From NCBI RefSeq assembly GCF_000217955.3, contig NZ_AFOY02000012.1, positions 1 to 64,000 of the forward strand: a stretch of 64,000 nt of DNA. The letters run 5' to 3'. The notes beneath the pieces were generated by a model, which was not told the DNA's origin, ran no database searches, and saw nothing but the letters and a program-made list of their open reading frames with translations. The position numbers and the translations under genes were made by a program. Below are positions 1 to 8,750 of the stretch, one piece after another; the first letter of the stretch is position 1, and each line of letters begins with the position of its first letter. The stretch is from Pseudomonas fluorescens HK44. Lineage in GTDB: Bacteria > Pseudomonadota > Gammaproteobacteria > Pseudomonadales > Pseudomonadaceae.

Positions 1-952
1 AGACAATCCCCTGGAAAGCACCATCACAGCGAACCCACTTGTCTGGCGCATTACGAATGATGCCTTTGCGTAACTTGGAGGAAGTCTTGGCATAAACGTT
101 GTTGCCGATGTATTTTTCGTTAGTCAGCACCTGATGCACGCTACCTCGGCTCCAACGGCGATCAAAGTCGGTGACCAGACCTTCAGCGTTCAGTGCATTG
201 GCAATCTCACGTTCGCTCATCCGCTCGTGGACGAACTGGTGGTAGATGCGGTGAATGACCTCGATTTCGGTTTCGGGCCCGGGAATTAAAATGACTCTGT
301 CAGTCTGGATGCTCTTTTGTTGTCCTCGCGAAAGCTCGGCCTTGAACTCATTTCTTTCATCAATCAACCCTCGACGCAGCCCATAGCCAGCGGGCCCTCC
401 TTGGTGAAAACCTTTTTCGACGAGACGACACTGTCCCGCGAACACCTTGATGGATAGTTCGCGGCTGTATTCGCCAGCCATATGGCGCTTGAAGCCCTTG
501 CAGATCGTGGACATTGGCGAACCATCGTTGTCGAAAGCCTCAGCGCAATACACAACCTTGATCCCTGAGCTGGTACAGAGGTATTCGTAGTGAGCACTTT
601 CATCTGTGTTCTGGAAGCGTCCCCAGCGGCTGACGTCATAGACCAGAATGACCTGGAATTGAGTATTCCCGGCCTGTACATCGTCGAGCAGCGTGCGCAA
701 AGCATTACGACCTCCGATATCTAGGCCGCTTTTCCCTTCATCACGATAAGTGGTAACGATTTTCATGCCATGGCTCATGGCGTATGCATGGATGGCCGCC
801 GACTGGTTTTCGGTGGAGTAACGTTGATGATCCGTGGACATGCGAACGTATTCCGCAGCCGGCACAAGACCGTCGAAGGAGTTTTCTGAAGTTATCCGCG
901 TGCGTGGAGAGGGCAAACAGGCCTCCTCTAGGTCGGGAAAATCCTGGCCCAT
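1..952 (-). CDS. Large serine recombinase, C-terminus beyond left edge
   Basis: This is a site-specific recombinase of the resolvase/invertase superfamily that cuts and rejoins DNA through a serine. The frame is open from position 952 to the left edge, about 317 codons, and has no stop in the window. The N-terminal catalytic motif YVRMSTDHQ is present, with the Ser after RM as nucleophile. It is followed by DEGKSG, SRWGRF and GEYSREL, all typical of the family, and then the 'recombinase' domain (GPAGYGLRRG, then NEKYIGNNVYAK). I chose the ATG at 952 because an in-frame stop lies just upstream (about 972) and no other ATG fits; the ribosome binding site is weak. It lies on the left side of a Tn7-like terminus at about 1382, so it is probably cargo or a passenger of a mobile element continuing leftward. 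The family is certain; the target site is unknown. Confidence 0.88.
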   Translation of the reverse strand, partial: MGQDFPDLEEACLPSPRTRITSENSFDGLVPAAEYVRMSTDHQRYSTENQSAAIHAYAMSHGMKIVTTYRDEGKSGLDIGGRNALRTLLDDVQAGNTQFQVILVYDVSRWGRFQNTDESAHYEYLCTSSGIKVVYCAEAFDNDGSPMSTICKGFKRHMAGEYSRELSIKVFAGQCRLVEKGFHQGGPAGYGLRRGLIDERNEFKAELSRGQQKSIQTDRVILIPGPETEIEVIHRIYHQFVHERMSEREIANALNAEGLVTDFDRRWSRGSVHQVLTNEKYIGNNVYAKTSSKLRKGIIRNAPDKWVRCDGAFQGIV

Positions 953-1252
953 TCGATTCAGCCTAGGGACGATTTATGACGTGATGGTGACGAGGCACGA
1001 CCATCAGTCGGGTGCTGAGAGGGCTCGCGGAATTTTACAGAGAGCCGAATGGCGACGTTCATCAGCTTGAAATAGGTGCCTACACGTACAGTCTTTCAAA
1101 GTGGATGATCAACACCGCCGGCATTGTAGGTTTAACGGTGAATGCACCTGTATACGCTGTATGCAATCTTACTTGAATAGGTAAAGGATTTAGTTTAAAT
1201 TCATTTCATGTTTTGACAGTTTGTCAATTTTACTTGGGTTTCAATAATTTTA

Positions 1253-1382
1253 AAATTAACATTGGCCGAAGTTAGGTTTCAGAGGGTTAACTTTTCCCGA
1301 AGTGAAAATTAACTTTGTCCAATCCTGTTGTATACTGCTGATATTCCAATATGTCAAAGTCGGTTAACTTTGCCCGCCTACA
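1253..1382. repeat. Tn7-like transposon end with four transposase-binding-like subsites
   Basis: Four copies of a TTAAC(A/T)TT-type core begin at 1256, 1287, 1309 and 1364. On the minus strand they read GG(A/G)CAAAGTTAA or close variants. The outermost copy, read from 1382 leftward, begins TGTAGGCGGGCAAAGTTAAC. This closely resembles the Tn7 terminus (TGT, then GGCGG, then CAAA), and 5'-TGT...ACA-3' ends are the hallmark of Tn7-family elements. The first bases outside the element would be tccgt (1383-1387), the candidate five-base target duplication. The opposite end and the tns genes are not in the window, so the assignment is an inference from sequence pattern. Confidence 0.5.
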
Positions 1383-1462
1383 TCCGTTATAGGTTCACAC
1401 AGTAGTTGCTCATTTTCACCCATAAATGAGCCCGGCTGCCCTGAGAGGTGAGCCAGAAAAAA

Positions 1463-1490
1463 GGCCAGCGCACCGCGCTGGCCTTTTTTT
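1463..1490. terminator. Strong bidirectional intrinsic terminator
   Basis: A perfect 9-bp stem (GGCCAGCGC/GCGCTGGCC) with loop ACC is flanked by an A-tract on the left and at least nine T on the right. It can act in both directions. It lies outside the Tn7-like end and probably ended transcription of the gene that flanked the insertion before the element arrived. Confidence 0.85.
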
Positions 1491-1680
1491 TTGGAACGGA
1501 TTTTTCGGACAAACTTCCTTGAAGATGCTGTGCCGCGCAGCTTCCTTCAGGCTTCGGGGAGAGTGAACTGTCGGGGTTCAATCGTGTCTATGAAACCAGG
1601 GACGACTCAGTAACTACATGGCCGGCGGTGCCGATCAAATCAACCGGGCCAGCCTTTCAAGCATTCACTAGGAATCAAAC

Positions 1681-2010
1681 ATGGCTAAGAAGCTTGCTGC
1701 TATTTTGTTGTCCGCCGTTGTGGGTATGGTTGCCGGTAATGCAATGGCAGCTGATGCTCAGTGGAATAAAGATCACCCACGTCGAGCCGAGGTAAATAGT
1801 CGTCTGGCCAACCAGAACAAGCGAATCCATAACGAAGTCAAAGAGGGTGAAATGACCAAGAGACAGGCGGCCAATCTGCATAAGGAAGACCGCCAGATTC
1901 GTCAGGAAGAGCGGGGCATGGCCCGCCAGAATGACGGGCACATCACCAAGCAGGAGCAAAAGAGCCTTAACCGACAAGAAAATGCGGTAAGCCACCAGAT
2001 TGGTAGCTAG
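1681..2010 (+). CDS. Small secreted/periplasmic protein of unknown function
   Basis: This 109-residue protein starts with a clear Sec signal peptide (KK, hydrophobic stretch, AMA-A cleavage near residue 24). The mature part is very rich in charged and polar residues (Lys, Arg, Glu, Gln, His, Asn) with a repeating R-Q/E-x-x pattern and no cysteine, suggesting an extended or helical periplasmic protein. A good ribosome binding site (AGGA) lies seven bases before the ATG, and a strong terminator follows at 2075, so it is a single-gene unit. Similar short proteins are common in pseudomonads and Burkholderia, but I know of no assigned role. The opposite-strand frame over the same bases is a shadow. 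Confidence 0.75.
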   Translation: MAKKLAAILLSAVVGMVAGNAMAADAQWNKDHPRRAEVNSRLANQNKRIHNEVKEGEMTKRQAANLHKEDRQIRQEERGMARQNDGHITKQEQKSLNRQENAVSHQIGS

Positions 2011-2074
2011 GTTCAATTTGCTTCTACTGAACGGATCTCTGTTCTAAGACCCTCCCCCCAGCAAAAATGGAAAA

Positions 2075-2102
2075 GGCCAACGCTCAGCGTTGGCCTTTTT
2101 TA
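2075..2102 (+). terminator. Intrinsic terminator after small secreted protein
   Basis: A 9-bp stem GGCCAACGC/GCGTTGGCC with a three-base loop is preceded by an A-rich stretch and followed by seven T. It ends the transcript of the gene at 1681-2010. Confidence 0.85.
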
Positions 2103-2123
2103 TTGTTCGCGCGAAGACGTTTG

Positions 2124-2189
2124 AAGATCTCAGCCTACGCGCCGATAACCACGCCTATTTGTAGGCGCTGCCACAGGTTGCGATCTTTT
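2124..2189. repeat. REP-like imperfect inverted repeat (GATCGCAG type)
   Basis: The stretch begins AAGATCTCAGCCT and ends AGGTTGCGATCTT, with TAGGCGCTGCCACA between. It is the same general type as the copy at 55688-55750 and is typical of Pseudomonas intergenic palindromes. It lies immediately beside the truncated response-regulator tail. Confidence 0.55.
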
Positions 2190-2194
2190 GATTT

Positions 2195-2286
2195 TTATTC
2201 GCTCGTGCCGCTGACGACACTTTCCAGCCGATACCCATACCCGTAGATCGTCAGCAACTGCCAACCCCGATCGGCCGTCAGCTCCA
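2195..2286 (-). pseudogene. C-terminal remnant of a winged-helix response regulator
   Basis: Read on the minus strand, this short stretch encodes about 29 residues ending in a stop at 2195-2197, with the motif LLTIYGYGYRLE. GYGYRL is the characteristic end of the OmpR/PhoB-type DNA-binding domain of response regulators. The upstream part of the gene, which should continue to the right, is absent. At 2286-2289 the sequence switches into a histidine-kinase gene on the opposite strand. It is therefore the stump of a deleted regulator gene. The identification rests on the short tail only, but the motif and stop fit well. Confidence 0.7.
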
Positions 2287-2288
2287 GT

Positions 2289-3494
2289 TTGCTGGGGATG
2301 CTGCTGGGGTATTTGATCTGGAACTGGCGACGCCTGAGCGCAGTGCTCGCTTACTTCGGCTGGGAACTGGCACGGCTGGACAGTGAACCGAAAGTGTTTC
2401 CAGAGCGCCGCCGCACACCGTCACCGGCCGGCGATGTATTGCAGGGGCAGATCGTCGCGCTGGAACAGGCGATGAGCCGGACGCGCGATACCCGACGGTT
2501 CTTCGCTGACGGTCTGGAGTACCTGCCGGTGGCGACGCTGATCAGCGATCCCAACGGTCGAATTCTTTTGGCCAACCGCAATGCGCGGGGGCTGTTTGCC
2601 AGCGATCTGGTCGGCAAAGACCAGCTGCAACGGCTCTCGGAGATTGGTTATCCAGGGCTGCTCGAGCAGGGAAGTCCTGCGTTGTCGACGCTTGAGACCC
2701 GCGAGTTTCGCGACACTCAAGGGCGAAGTTTGCGTTTGGACCTGGCGCCATTGCTGCCGGCCGAAGGCGGAACGGCGATCGGCTGGTTGCTCAGCCTGAC
2801 GGATTTGAGCCTCGAGCGCGATGCCGAGGAACAGCGGGCGGTGCTGCTGCGGTTTCTTTCCCATGACCTGCGTGCGCCCCATTCAGCAATTCTGGCCTTG
2901 CTCGACGTCCAGTATCACCAAGGCAGGGGTGATACGCATTTATTCAGCCAGATCGAGTTGCAGGTACGCAAAGCCTTGAGCCTTACCGAGGCCTTTGTGC
3001 AGCTGGCCAAAGCCGAATCCGAGGCGTACCAGTTCGAACCGAGCATGTTCGCGATGCTGGTGCTTGATGCGTTTGATCAGGCGATGAGTATTGCGCAACT
3101 CAAGCAGATCGAGCTGTTGCATGATCTGGATGAAGAAGCGGAAGGCATGGTCCTGGCGGACCAGTCGTTGCTGACCCGGGCGCTGTTCAACCTGCTGGAA
3201 AACGCCATCAAGTACAGCCCGGCAGGTTCGCAGGTCCGCGTGCGGGTCAGTTGTGCACAGGGTTGGCTGACCTGCGAGATCGCCGACCAGGGCAAAGGCA
3301 TTGCAGCCGAAGAACTCTCCGAACTGTTCAGCCAGTACCGGCGCTTTGCTTCGTCTCAAGGCAGTGAGGGATTGGGCCTGGGGTTGTCGATGGTCAAAGC
3401 CGTGGTGGATCGCCACGGTGGACGGATTTTCTGTGAAAGCCAGATCGGGCAAGGCACGACGTTCAGCGTTCAACTGCCGTTGCTGGAAGAATGA
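2289..3494 (+). pseudogene. Truncated sensor histidine kinase (CHASE2-kinase tail)
   Basis: The frame holds the end of a transmembrane segment (LLGYLIWNW), a coiled linker, a PAS-like domain (about residues 70-175), a HisKA domain with the phospho-acceptor His in FLSHDLRAP (about 192), and an HATPase domain with N box (NLLENAIKY), G1 (DQGKGI) and G2 (GLGLGLSMV). Full-length CHASE2-type kinases have a large extracytoplasmic CHASE2 domain and several membrane segments before this point. These are missing, and no proper start is seen (the first codon is TTG with no ribosome binding site). The left side joins a response-regulator tail on the opposite strand, so a deletion has removed the kinase N-terminus. 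The kinase core is intact in sequence but is probably not expressed as a functional sensor. Confidence 0.8.
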
Positions 3495-3514
3495 AATACC
3501 TTTAAACAGGCATA

Positions 3515-3544
3515 AAAAACCGGCGCAAATAGCCGGTTTTTTTT
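3515..3544 (+). terminator. Intrinsic terminator after kinase remnant
   Basis: A 7-bp AACCGGC/GCCGGTT stem is followed by eight T, 24-50 bases after the kinase stop. Confidence 0.75.
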
Positions 3545-3657
3545 GCGTCGTGAAAACTTATGCACGTTTTCCTGCGTTTTATTAGCTTAAGAAATATCTA
3601 TATAAATCATAAACTTAGCAAACAAATAAGACGCTTTTCAAGAAAACGGTGCACAGG

Positions 3658-3666
3658 TTATCCACA
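3658..3666 (+). promoter_or_regulatory. DnaA box TTATCCACA in AT-rich spacer
   Basis: This is an exact consensus DnaA 9-mer in a strongly AT-rich intergenic stretch (about 3570-3650) between the kinase remnant and plsC. It is one of thirteen exact copies in the first 26 kb. It could be a titration site or regulatory site near oriC. Confidence 0.6.
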
Positions 3667-3671
3667 GAACC

Positions 3672-4442
3672 TCAGACAGTCTCTTTATCCGCCGCAGCAG
3701 GCAGTGGCGGTAGCGAACCCATGTCCCGCTGGGTCTGCTCGTTCCAGGCCGCAGCGCGGTCGTTGAGCTCGGCAATCGCCCGTGGGCCGCTGCCTTCTGC
3801 ATACATCGGCGCACCGATGACAACGGTGATAGTGCCAGGTGTTTTCAGCCAACCGGTTTTCGGCCAGAACTTGCCGGCGTTATGCGCGATTGGCAGCACA
3901 GGCAACTGCGCATTGACCGCCAACGCCGTACCACCACGAGAGAACTTGCCGACCGTGCCGAACGGAACGCGGGTGCCTTCCGGGAAGATCAGCACCCAGA
4001 CATTGTCCTTGAGCAGCTCATCGCCCTTCTTCGCCACATGCTTGAGCGCGGCTTTCGGGTTGTCGCGATCAATGGCAATCGGTCGCAGCATGGCCATCGC
4101 CCAACCAAAGAACGGCACATACAGCAGTTCGCGCTTGAGCACCTGGCTCAATGGTTCGAAGTAGGCCGATAGAAAGAACGTTTCCCAGGTGCTCTGGTGG
4201 TTCGACAGAATCACGCACGGCTGGTCGGGGACGTTCTCGGCGCCTTTGACTTCATAGCGAATGTCCAGGAACACCTTGCTCAGCCACAGCGCGCAGCGGC
4301 ACCAGTAGACATTGATGAAACGGTAGCGCGCCTTGAACGGTAAAAAAGGCGCGATAAAAAAGCTCAGGCTGCACCAGAGCAACGAGCTGGTGCCCAGCAG
4401 CAGGTAAAAAAGAAAGGTTCTGATTGCCTGCAAGATCGACAT
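3672..4442 (-). CDS. plsC: 1-acyl-sn-glycerol-3-phosphate acyltransferase
   Basis: The 256-residue membrane enzyme transfers an acyl chain to lysophosphatidic acid to make phosphatidic acid, the precursor of membrane phospholipids. An N-terminal hydrophobic segment (residues 6-36) anchors it. The acyltransferase motif I is NHQSTWE, with His82 and Glu87 (HX4E rather than the usual HX4D), and motif III is FPEGTR (153-158). Length and position directly downstream of gmhB match the Pseudomonas origin region. Some pseudomonads carry a second copy elsewhere, so this may be one of two plsC/lptA-type paralogues. Confidence 0.9.
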   Translation of the reverse strand: MSILQAIRTFLFYLLLGTSSLLWCSLSFFIAPFLPFKARYRFINVYWCRCALWLSKVFLDIRYEVKGAENVPDQPCVILSNHQSTWETFFLSAYFEPLSQVLKRELLYVPFFGWAMAMLRPIAIDRDNPKAALKHVAKKGDELLKDNVWVLIFPEGTRVPFGTVGKFSRGGTALAVNAQLPVLPIAHNAGKFWPKTGWLKTPGTITVVIGAPMYAEGSGPRAIAELNDRAAAWNEQTQRDMGSLPPLPAAADKETV

Positions 4443-4505
4443 AGCGGCATTTGCCTATTAAAAGTGCGCTCCCGAACAGTCCTTGATCAGGATGTCAGAA
4501 TCGCC

Positions 4506-5039
4506 CTAGTTGTGGATAAGTTCTGCGGCAATCGCCGCCAGATCGTCAAAAATCAAAGTACCTACCGGTAGGGTCAACCCCTGAGTCTTTTCGCCTTTCC
4601 CGGTTTTTACCAAAACTGGCTGACAGTCGACGGCTTTTGCCGCCTCCAGGTCACCTAGACTGTCGCCGACGAACCATAGGTTAGTCAGCGCCACGTCGTA
4701 ATGTGCGGCAATGGTTTTAAGCATGCCGGGTTTTGGCTTACGACAGTCGCAGCCTTCGTCCGGCCCGTGCGGGCAATAGACAATCAGCCCGACCTCACCA
4801 CCCTGCTCCGCCACCAACGTGCGCAAGCGCTCGTGCATGGCGTCCAGGGTGGCGACATCGTAGTAGCCGCGAGCAATGCCCGACTGGTTGGTAGCGACAG
4901 CTACCGTCCAGCCGGCCTTGCTCAACTGCGCGATGGCGTCGATCGAACCCGGGAGCGGAATCCACTCTTCCACCGACTTGATGTAAGCGTCGGAGTCGTA
5001 GTTGATCACTCCGTCCCGATCGAGAATCAGCAGTTTCAA
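4506..5039 (-). CDS. gmhB: D-glycero-beta-D-manno-heptose-1,7-bisphosphate 7-phosphatase
   Basis: This HAD-family phosphatase removes the 7-phosphate of heptose bisphosphate in ADP-heptose synthesis for the LPS core. The catalytic DRDG motif (Asp7, Asp9) is at the N-terminus, followed by TNQSG (motif II) and the GmhB zinc loop with CPH, then GCDCRKP. I chose the TTG at 5039, giving 177 residues. It has GAGGAG six bases upstream, it begins directly at the conserved LLILDRDG strand, and a longer start would run into glyS. It follows glyS by ten bases, so the two are probably cotranscribed. Confidence 0.9.
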   Translation of the reverse strand: MKLLILDRDGVINYDSDAYIKSVEEWIPLPGSIDAIAQLSKAGWTVAVATNQSGIARGYYDVATLDAMHERLRTLVAEQGGEVGLIVYCPHGPDEGCDCRKPKPGMLKTIAAHYDVALTNLWFVGDSLGDLEAAKAVDCQPVLVKTGKGEKTQGLTLPVGTLIFDDLAAIAAELIHN

Positions 5040-5049
5040 CAGCCGCTCC

Positions 5050-7104
5050 TCAACCCAGCAACGAGATGTCGGCAACGCCAAGGAACAGACCGCGCAAACG
5101 TGCCAGCAACGCATAACGGTTGGCGCGGACCTTGGTGTCTTCCGCGTTGACCATCACTGCTTCGAAGAACGCATCGACCGGCTCGCGCAACGCGGCCAGA
5201 CGCGCCAACGATTCGCTGTACTGACGGGCTGCAGCCATTGGCTGCACCGCTTGATCCGCTTGCTGGATCGCCGAGTACAGGGAGAATTCGGCGGCGTTGT
5301 CGAAGTACTTGGCTTCAACGGTGCTCGGCACGCTGCCTTCGAGTTTGCTCAGCAGGTTCGATACGCGCTTGTTCACCGCAGCCAGTGCAGCGGCTTCCGG
5401 CAATTTGCGGAACGCTTCCACCGCTTGTACGCGTTGATCGAAGTCCAGCGCCGAACCCGGTTTCAGGGCACGAACCGACAAGTAAGTGGCCACATCCACG
5501 CCTTCGTCTTCGTAACGGGCACGCAGACGATCGAAGACGAACTCCAGTACCGAATCAGCCAGCCCTGCGGCCTTGACCTTGCTGCCGAACGCATTGACGG
5601 CGAACGCCACGGCGTCGGTCAGGTCGAGGTCGAGCTTCTTGTCGATCAGGATCCGCAACACGCCCAGCGCAGCACGGCGCAGGGCATACGGGTCTTTGCT
5701 ACCGGTGGGCAGCATGCCGACACCGAAGATCCCGACCAGGGTGTCGAGCTTGTCGGCGATGGCCACGGCCGCACCGGTCAGGGTGGTCGGCAGTTCAGCG
5801 CCGGCACCGCGCGGCATGTACTGCTCGTTCAGCGCCAGTGCGACATCTTCCGGCTCGCCATCGTTGAGGGCGTAGTAGTAACCGGCGACACCTTGCATCT
5901 CCGGGAACTCACCGACCATCTCGGTTGCCAGGTCGCACTTCGACAGCAGGCCTGCGCGCGCCGCCCACGAGGCGTTGCCGCCAATGCGTTGAGCGATGAA
6001 TGCGGCCAGTTTTGAAACGCGCTCGGCCTTGTCGTAGACGCTGCCGAGTTTTTCCTGGAACACCACGTTTTGCAGGCGCAGGTTGAAGTCTTCGAGTTTC
6101 TGCTTCTTGTCTTGCTTGAAGAAGAATTCGGCGTCGGTCAGACGTGGGCGAACCACTTTCTCGTTACCGTCGATGATCTGCTGCGGGTCTTTGCTCTCGA
6201 TGTTGGCCACGGTAATGAAACGTGGCAGCAACTTGCCGTCGGCATCCAGCAGGCAGAAGTACTTCTGGTTGTCCTGCATCGTGGTGATCAGGGCTTCTTG
6301 CGGCACATCGAGGAAACGCTCCTCGAACGAGCACACCAGCGGCACTGGCCATTCCACCAGCGCGGTCACTTCGTCGAGCAGGTCCGGCGGAACGATCGCA
6401 GTCCCTTCCTGACGAGTGGCCAGCTCGGCGGTACGCGTGCTGATCAGCTCGCGGCGCTCATTGGCATCGGCCAGTACGTAGGCTGCGCGCAGGTCGTTCA
6501 GGTAGTTGGCTGGCGAGGTGATGCGCACGTTTTCCGGGTGATGGAAGCGGTGACCACGGGAATCGCGACCGGCCTTCTGGGCGAGGATGGTGCAGTCGAT
6601 CACCTGGTCACCGAGCAGCATCACCAGCCATTGGGTTGGGCGAACGAATTCTTCCTTGCGAGCACCCCAACGCATGCGCTTGGGGATAGGAAGGTCGTTC
6701 AACGAGTCTTCGACGATGGTCGGCAACAGGCTGACGGTCGGCTTGCCGGCGATGCTTTGGCTGTAACGCAGCTTCGGACCGCTTTGATCGATTTCGCTCA
6801 GCTCTACGCCGCACTTCTTGGCGAAGCCCAGGGCGGCCTGGGTCGGATTGCCTTCGGCATCGAACGCGGCCTGACGTGGCGGGCCATCGAGGTTGATGCT
6901 GCGATCCGGCTGTTGAGTCGCCAGTTTGGTGATCAGCACGGCCAGACGACGCGGGGCGGCGTAGACCTGTTTGGCTTCAAAGCCCAGGCCAGCGGCCAGC
7001 AGGCCCTTCTCGATACCGGCGAGGAACGCGTCGGCCAGGGTGTTCAGGGCCTTGGGTGGCAGCTCTTCGGTGCCCAGTTCAACCAGGAAATCTTGAGCAC
7101 TCAT
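5050..7104 (-). CDS. glyS: Glycyl-tRNA synthetase beta subunit
   Basis: The 684-residue beta subunit of the bacterial alpha2beta2 glycyl-tRNA synthetase binds tRNA(Gly) and is needed together with GlyQ for aminoacylation. The sequence starts with the typical [17 protein letters not shown] and ends with the anticodon-binding/DALR-like region containing [18 protein letters not shown]. Its ATG overlaps the glyQ stop by four bases (ATGA), so the two subunits are translationally coupled and made in step. The length is normal for gamma-proteobacteria. Confidence 0.97.
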   Translation of the reverse strand: MSAQDFLVELGTEELPPKALNTLADAFLAGIEKGLLAAGLGFEAKQVYAAPRRLAVLITKLATQQPDRSINLDGPPRQAAFDAEGNPTQAALGFAKKCGVELSEIDQSGPKLRYSQSIAGKPTVSLLPTIVEDSLNDLPIPKRMRWGARKEEFVRPTQWLVMLLGDQVIDCTILAQKAGRDSRGHRFHHPENVRITSPANYLNDLRAAYVLADANERRELISTRTAELATRQEGTAIVPPDLLDEVTALVEWPVPLVCSFEERFLDVPQEALITTMQDNQKYFCLLDADGKLLPRFITVANIESKDPQQIIDGNEKVVRPRLTDAEFFFKQDKKQKLEDFNLRLQNVVFQEKLGSVYDKAERVSKLAAFIAQRIGGNASWAARAGLLSKCDLATEMVGEFPEMQGVAGYYYALNDGEPEDVALALNEQYMPRGAGAELPTTLTGAAVAIADKLDTLVGIFGVGMLPTGSKDPYALRRAALGVLRILIDKKLDLDLTDAVAFAVNAFGSKVKAAGLADSVLEFVFDRLRARYEDEGVDVATYLSVRALKPGSALDFDQRVQAVEAFRKLPEAAALAAVNKRVSNLLSKLEGSVPSTVEAKYFDNAAEFSLYSAIQQADQAVQPMAAARQYSESLARLAALREPVDAFFEAVMVNAEDTKVRANRYALLARLRGLFLGVADISLLG

Positions 7105-8054
7105 TGTGCAGCCTCCAGCTTAGCCAACACTTCATCACGCAAATCCGGGGTCGCCATCGGGAAGCCCAGCTTGGCGCGAGCCAGCAGGTAGGCTTGTGCA
7201 ACGGAACGCGCCAGGGTGCGGACACGCAGAATGTATTGCTGACGCGCAGTCACCGAGATCGCCCGGCGTGCATCCAGCAGGTTGAAGGTGTGCGAGGCCT
7301 TCAGGACCATTTCGTAGCTTGGCAGCGGCAGCGGTTGATCGAGTTCGATCAGGCGCTTGGCTTCGCTTTCGTAGAAATCGAACAGTTCGAACAGCTTCTC
7401 GACGTTGGCGTGTTCGAAGTTGTAGGTCGACTGCTCCACTTCGTTCTGGTGGAACACGTCGCCGTAGGTCACTTTGCCGAACGGACCGTCAGCCCAGACC
7501 AGGTCGTAGACCGAGTCCACGCCTTGCAGGTACATGGCCAGACGCTCGAGACCGTAGGTGATCTCGCCGGTCACCGGGTAGCACTCGATGCCGCCCGCTG
7601 CCTGGAAGTAGGTGAACTGGGTCACTTCCATGCCGTTGAGCCAGACTTCCCAGCCCAGACCCCAGGCGCCGAGGGTCGGCGATTCCCAGTTGTCTTCGAC
7701 GAAACGGATGTCGTGCACCAAGGGGTCCAGGCCCACGTGCTTGAGGGAGCCCAGGTACAGTTCCTGGAAATTGTCCGGGTTCGGCTTCAGGACTACCTGG
7801 AACTGGTAGTAGTGCTGCAGACGGTTCGGGTTTTCGCCGTAGCGGCCGTCAGTCGGGCGGCGACTGGGCTGCACATAAGCGGCGTTCCAGGTTTCCGGGC
7901 CGATGGCGCGCAGGAACGTGGCAGTATGGAAAGTGCCGGCGCCTACTTCCATATCGTAGGGCTGAAGTACCACACAACCTTGCTCGGCCCAGTATTGCTG
8001 GAGGGCGAGGATCAAGTCTTGGAAGGTACGCACGGCTGGCGTAGGCTGGCTCAC
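7101..8054 (-). CDS. glyQ: Glycyl-tRNA synthetase alpha subunit
   Basis: This 317-residue class II synthetase subunit forms glycyl-adenylate. The family block with [12 protein letters not shown], then [13 protein letters not shown] is at the N-terminus, and the [17 protein letters not shown] block is intact. I chose the GTG at 8054 because the conserved protein begins just there and AGGTGA lies five bases upstream; a longer frame exists but adds non-conserved residues reaching across the divergent tag gene. It is divergent from tag, and the 81-base gap must hold both promoters. Confidence 0.96.
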   Translation of the reverse strand: MSQPTPAVRTFQDLILALQQYWAEQGCVVLQPYDMEVGAGTFHTATFLRAIGPETWNAAYVQPSRRPTDGRYGENPNRLQHYYQFQVVLKPNPDNFQELYLGSLKHVGLDPLVHDIRFVEDNWESPTLGAWGLGWEVWLNGMEVTQFTYFQAAGGIECYPVTGEITYGLERLAMYLQGVDSVYDLVWADGPFGKVTYGDVFHQNEVEQSTYNFEHANVEKLFELFDFYESEAKRLIELDQPLPLPSYEMVLKASHTFNLLDARRAISVTARQQYILRVRTLARSVAQAYLLARAKLGFPMATPDLRDEVLAKLEAAQ

Positions 8055-8135
8055 GAAATTCACCTGTTTCTTGGGCTGCGATTTAAAGAGCGGGAGTATA
8101 CCCGATTCATTCGTCCGCACGCCCCCTGGAGCCTT

Positions 8136-8699
8136 ATGCCACGCTGCTTTTGGTGTTCCGAAGATCCGCTGTACATGGCTTATCACGATCAGGAGTGGGG
8201 CGTACCGCTACGCGATGCGCAGCGCTTGTTCGAGTTGCTTTTGCTCGAAGGGTTCCAGGCCGGCCTGTCATGGATCACCGTGCTGAGGAAACGCGAGCGC
8301 TACCGTGAGGTGTTGTTCGGCTTCGATGTGCAGCGGGTGGCGCAGATGAGCGACGCCGAAATCGACGATTTGATGCTCGATCCGGGAATCATCCGCAACC
8401 GTCTCAAACTAAACGCCGCCCGGCGCAATGCCCAGGCCTGGATGGCGCTGGAGGACCCGGTGGAGCTGCTCTGGTCGTTTGTCGGCGGCGTCCCGAAGAT
8501 CAATCATTTCAAGGATCGCAGCGAAGTGCCGGCCGTGACGCCGGCCGCCGTGGAGATGAGCAAAGGTCTGAAAAAAGCCGGCTTCACATTTGTCGGCCCG
8601 ACCATCTGCTATGCCTTGATGCAGGCCTCGGGCATGGTCATGGATCACACCACCGATTGTGATCGTTACGCCATCTTGCGCAGTGGGCGGTTAGAATAG
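8136..8699 (+). CDS. tag: DNA-3-methyladenine glycosylase I
   Basis: The 187-residue base-excision repair enzyme removes 3-methyladenine from alkylated DNA. The zinc-snap ligands Cys4 and His17 and the C-terminal His and Cys (MDHTTDC) are all present, as are the base-binding Tyr13, Tyr16 and Glu38 at the same numbers as in E. coli Tag. The start at 8136 gives the family N-terminus MPRCFW. It is divergent from glyQ and followed after 51 bases by a lipid A acyltransferase-like gene. Confidence 0.95.
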   Translation: MPRCFWCSEDPLYMAYHDQEWGVPLRDAQRLFELLLLEGFQAGLSWITVLRKRERYREVLFGFDVQRVAQMSDAEIDDLMLDPGIIRNRLKLNAARRNAQAWMALEDPVELLWSFVGGVPKINHFKDRSEVPAVTPAAVEMSKGLKKAGFTFVGPTICYALMQASGMVMDHTTDCDRYAILRSGRLE

Positions 8700-8750
8700 T
8701 CGGCTCGCGACAAGGTTCATGACGTCGGTTCAGAAGATCAGGAGTGACCT

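Larger units (their letters stand above)
953..1680. other. Long non-coding, partly AT-rich spacer at mobile-element boundary
   Basis: I see no convincing gene here. The part from about 1150 to 1380 is clearly more AT-rich than the rest of the window. It contains a short perfect hairpin (TTGACA/TGTCAA, 1213-1227), four imperfect subsites ending at the proposed Tn7-like terminus (1382), and then a strong bidirectional terminator (1463-1483). The last 180 bases carry the promoter region of the small secreted protein that starts at 1681. A 54-codon reading frame at about 1011-1175 on the plus strand is open but has no family resemblance that I recognise. Confidence 0.6.

Noticed and set aside
364..705. 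113-codon minus-strand frame inside the recombinase region
   Set aside because: It is out of frame with the recombinase, which is continuous across this stretch with intact family motifs.
5002..6015. Long plus-strand frame opposite glyS (337 codons)
   Set aside because: It is the antisense of a conserved synthetase gene in GC-rich DNA; composition (many Gln, Arg, His) is that of a shadow frame.
7056..8699. 547-codon plus-strand frame covering glyQ and tag
   Set aside because: Only the last 187 codons are tag; the first part is antisense to glyQ.
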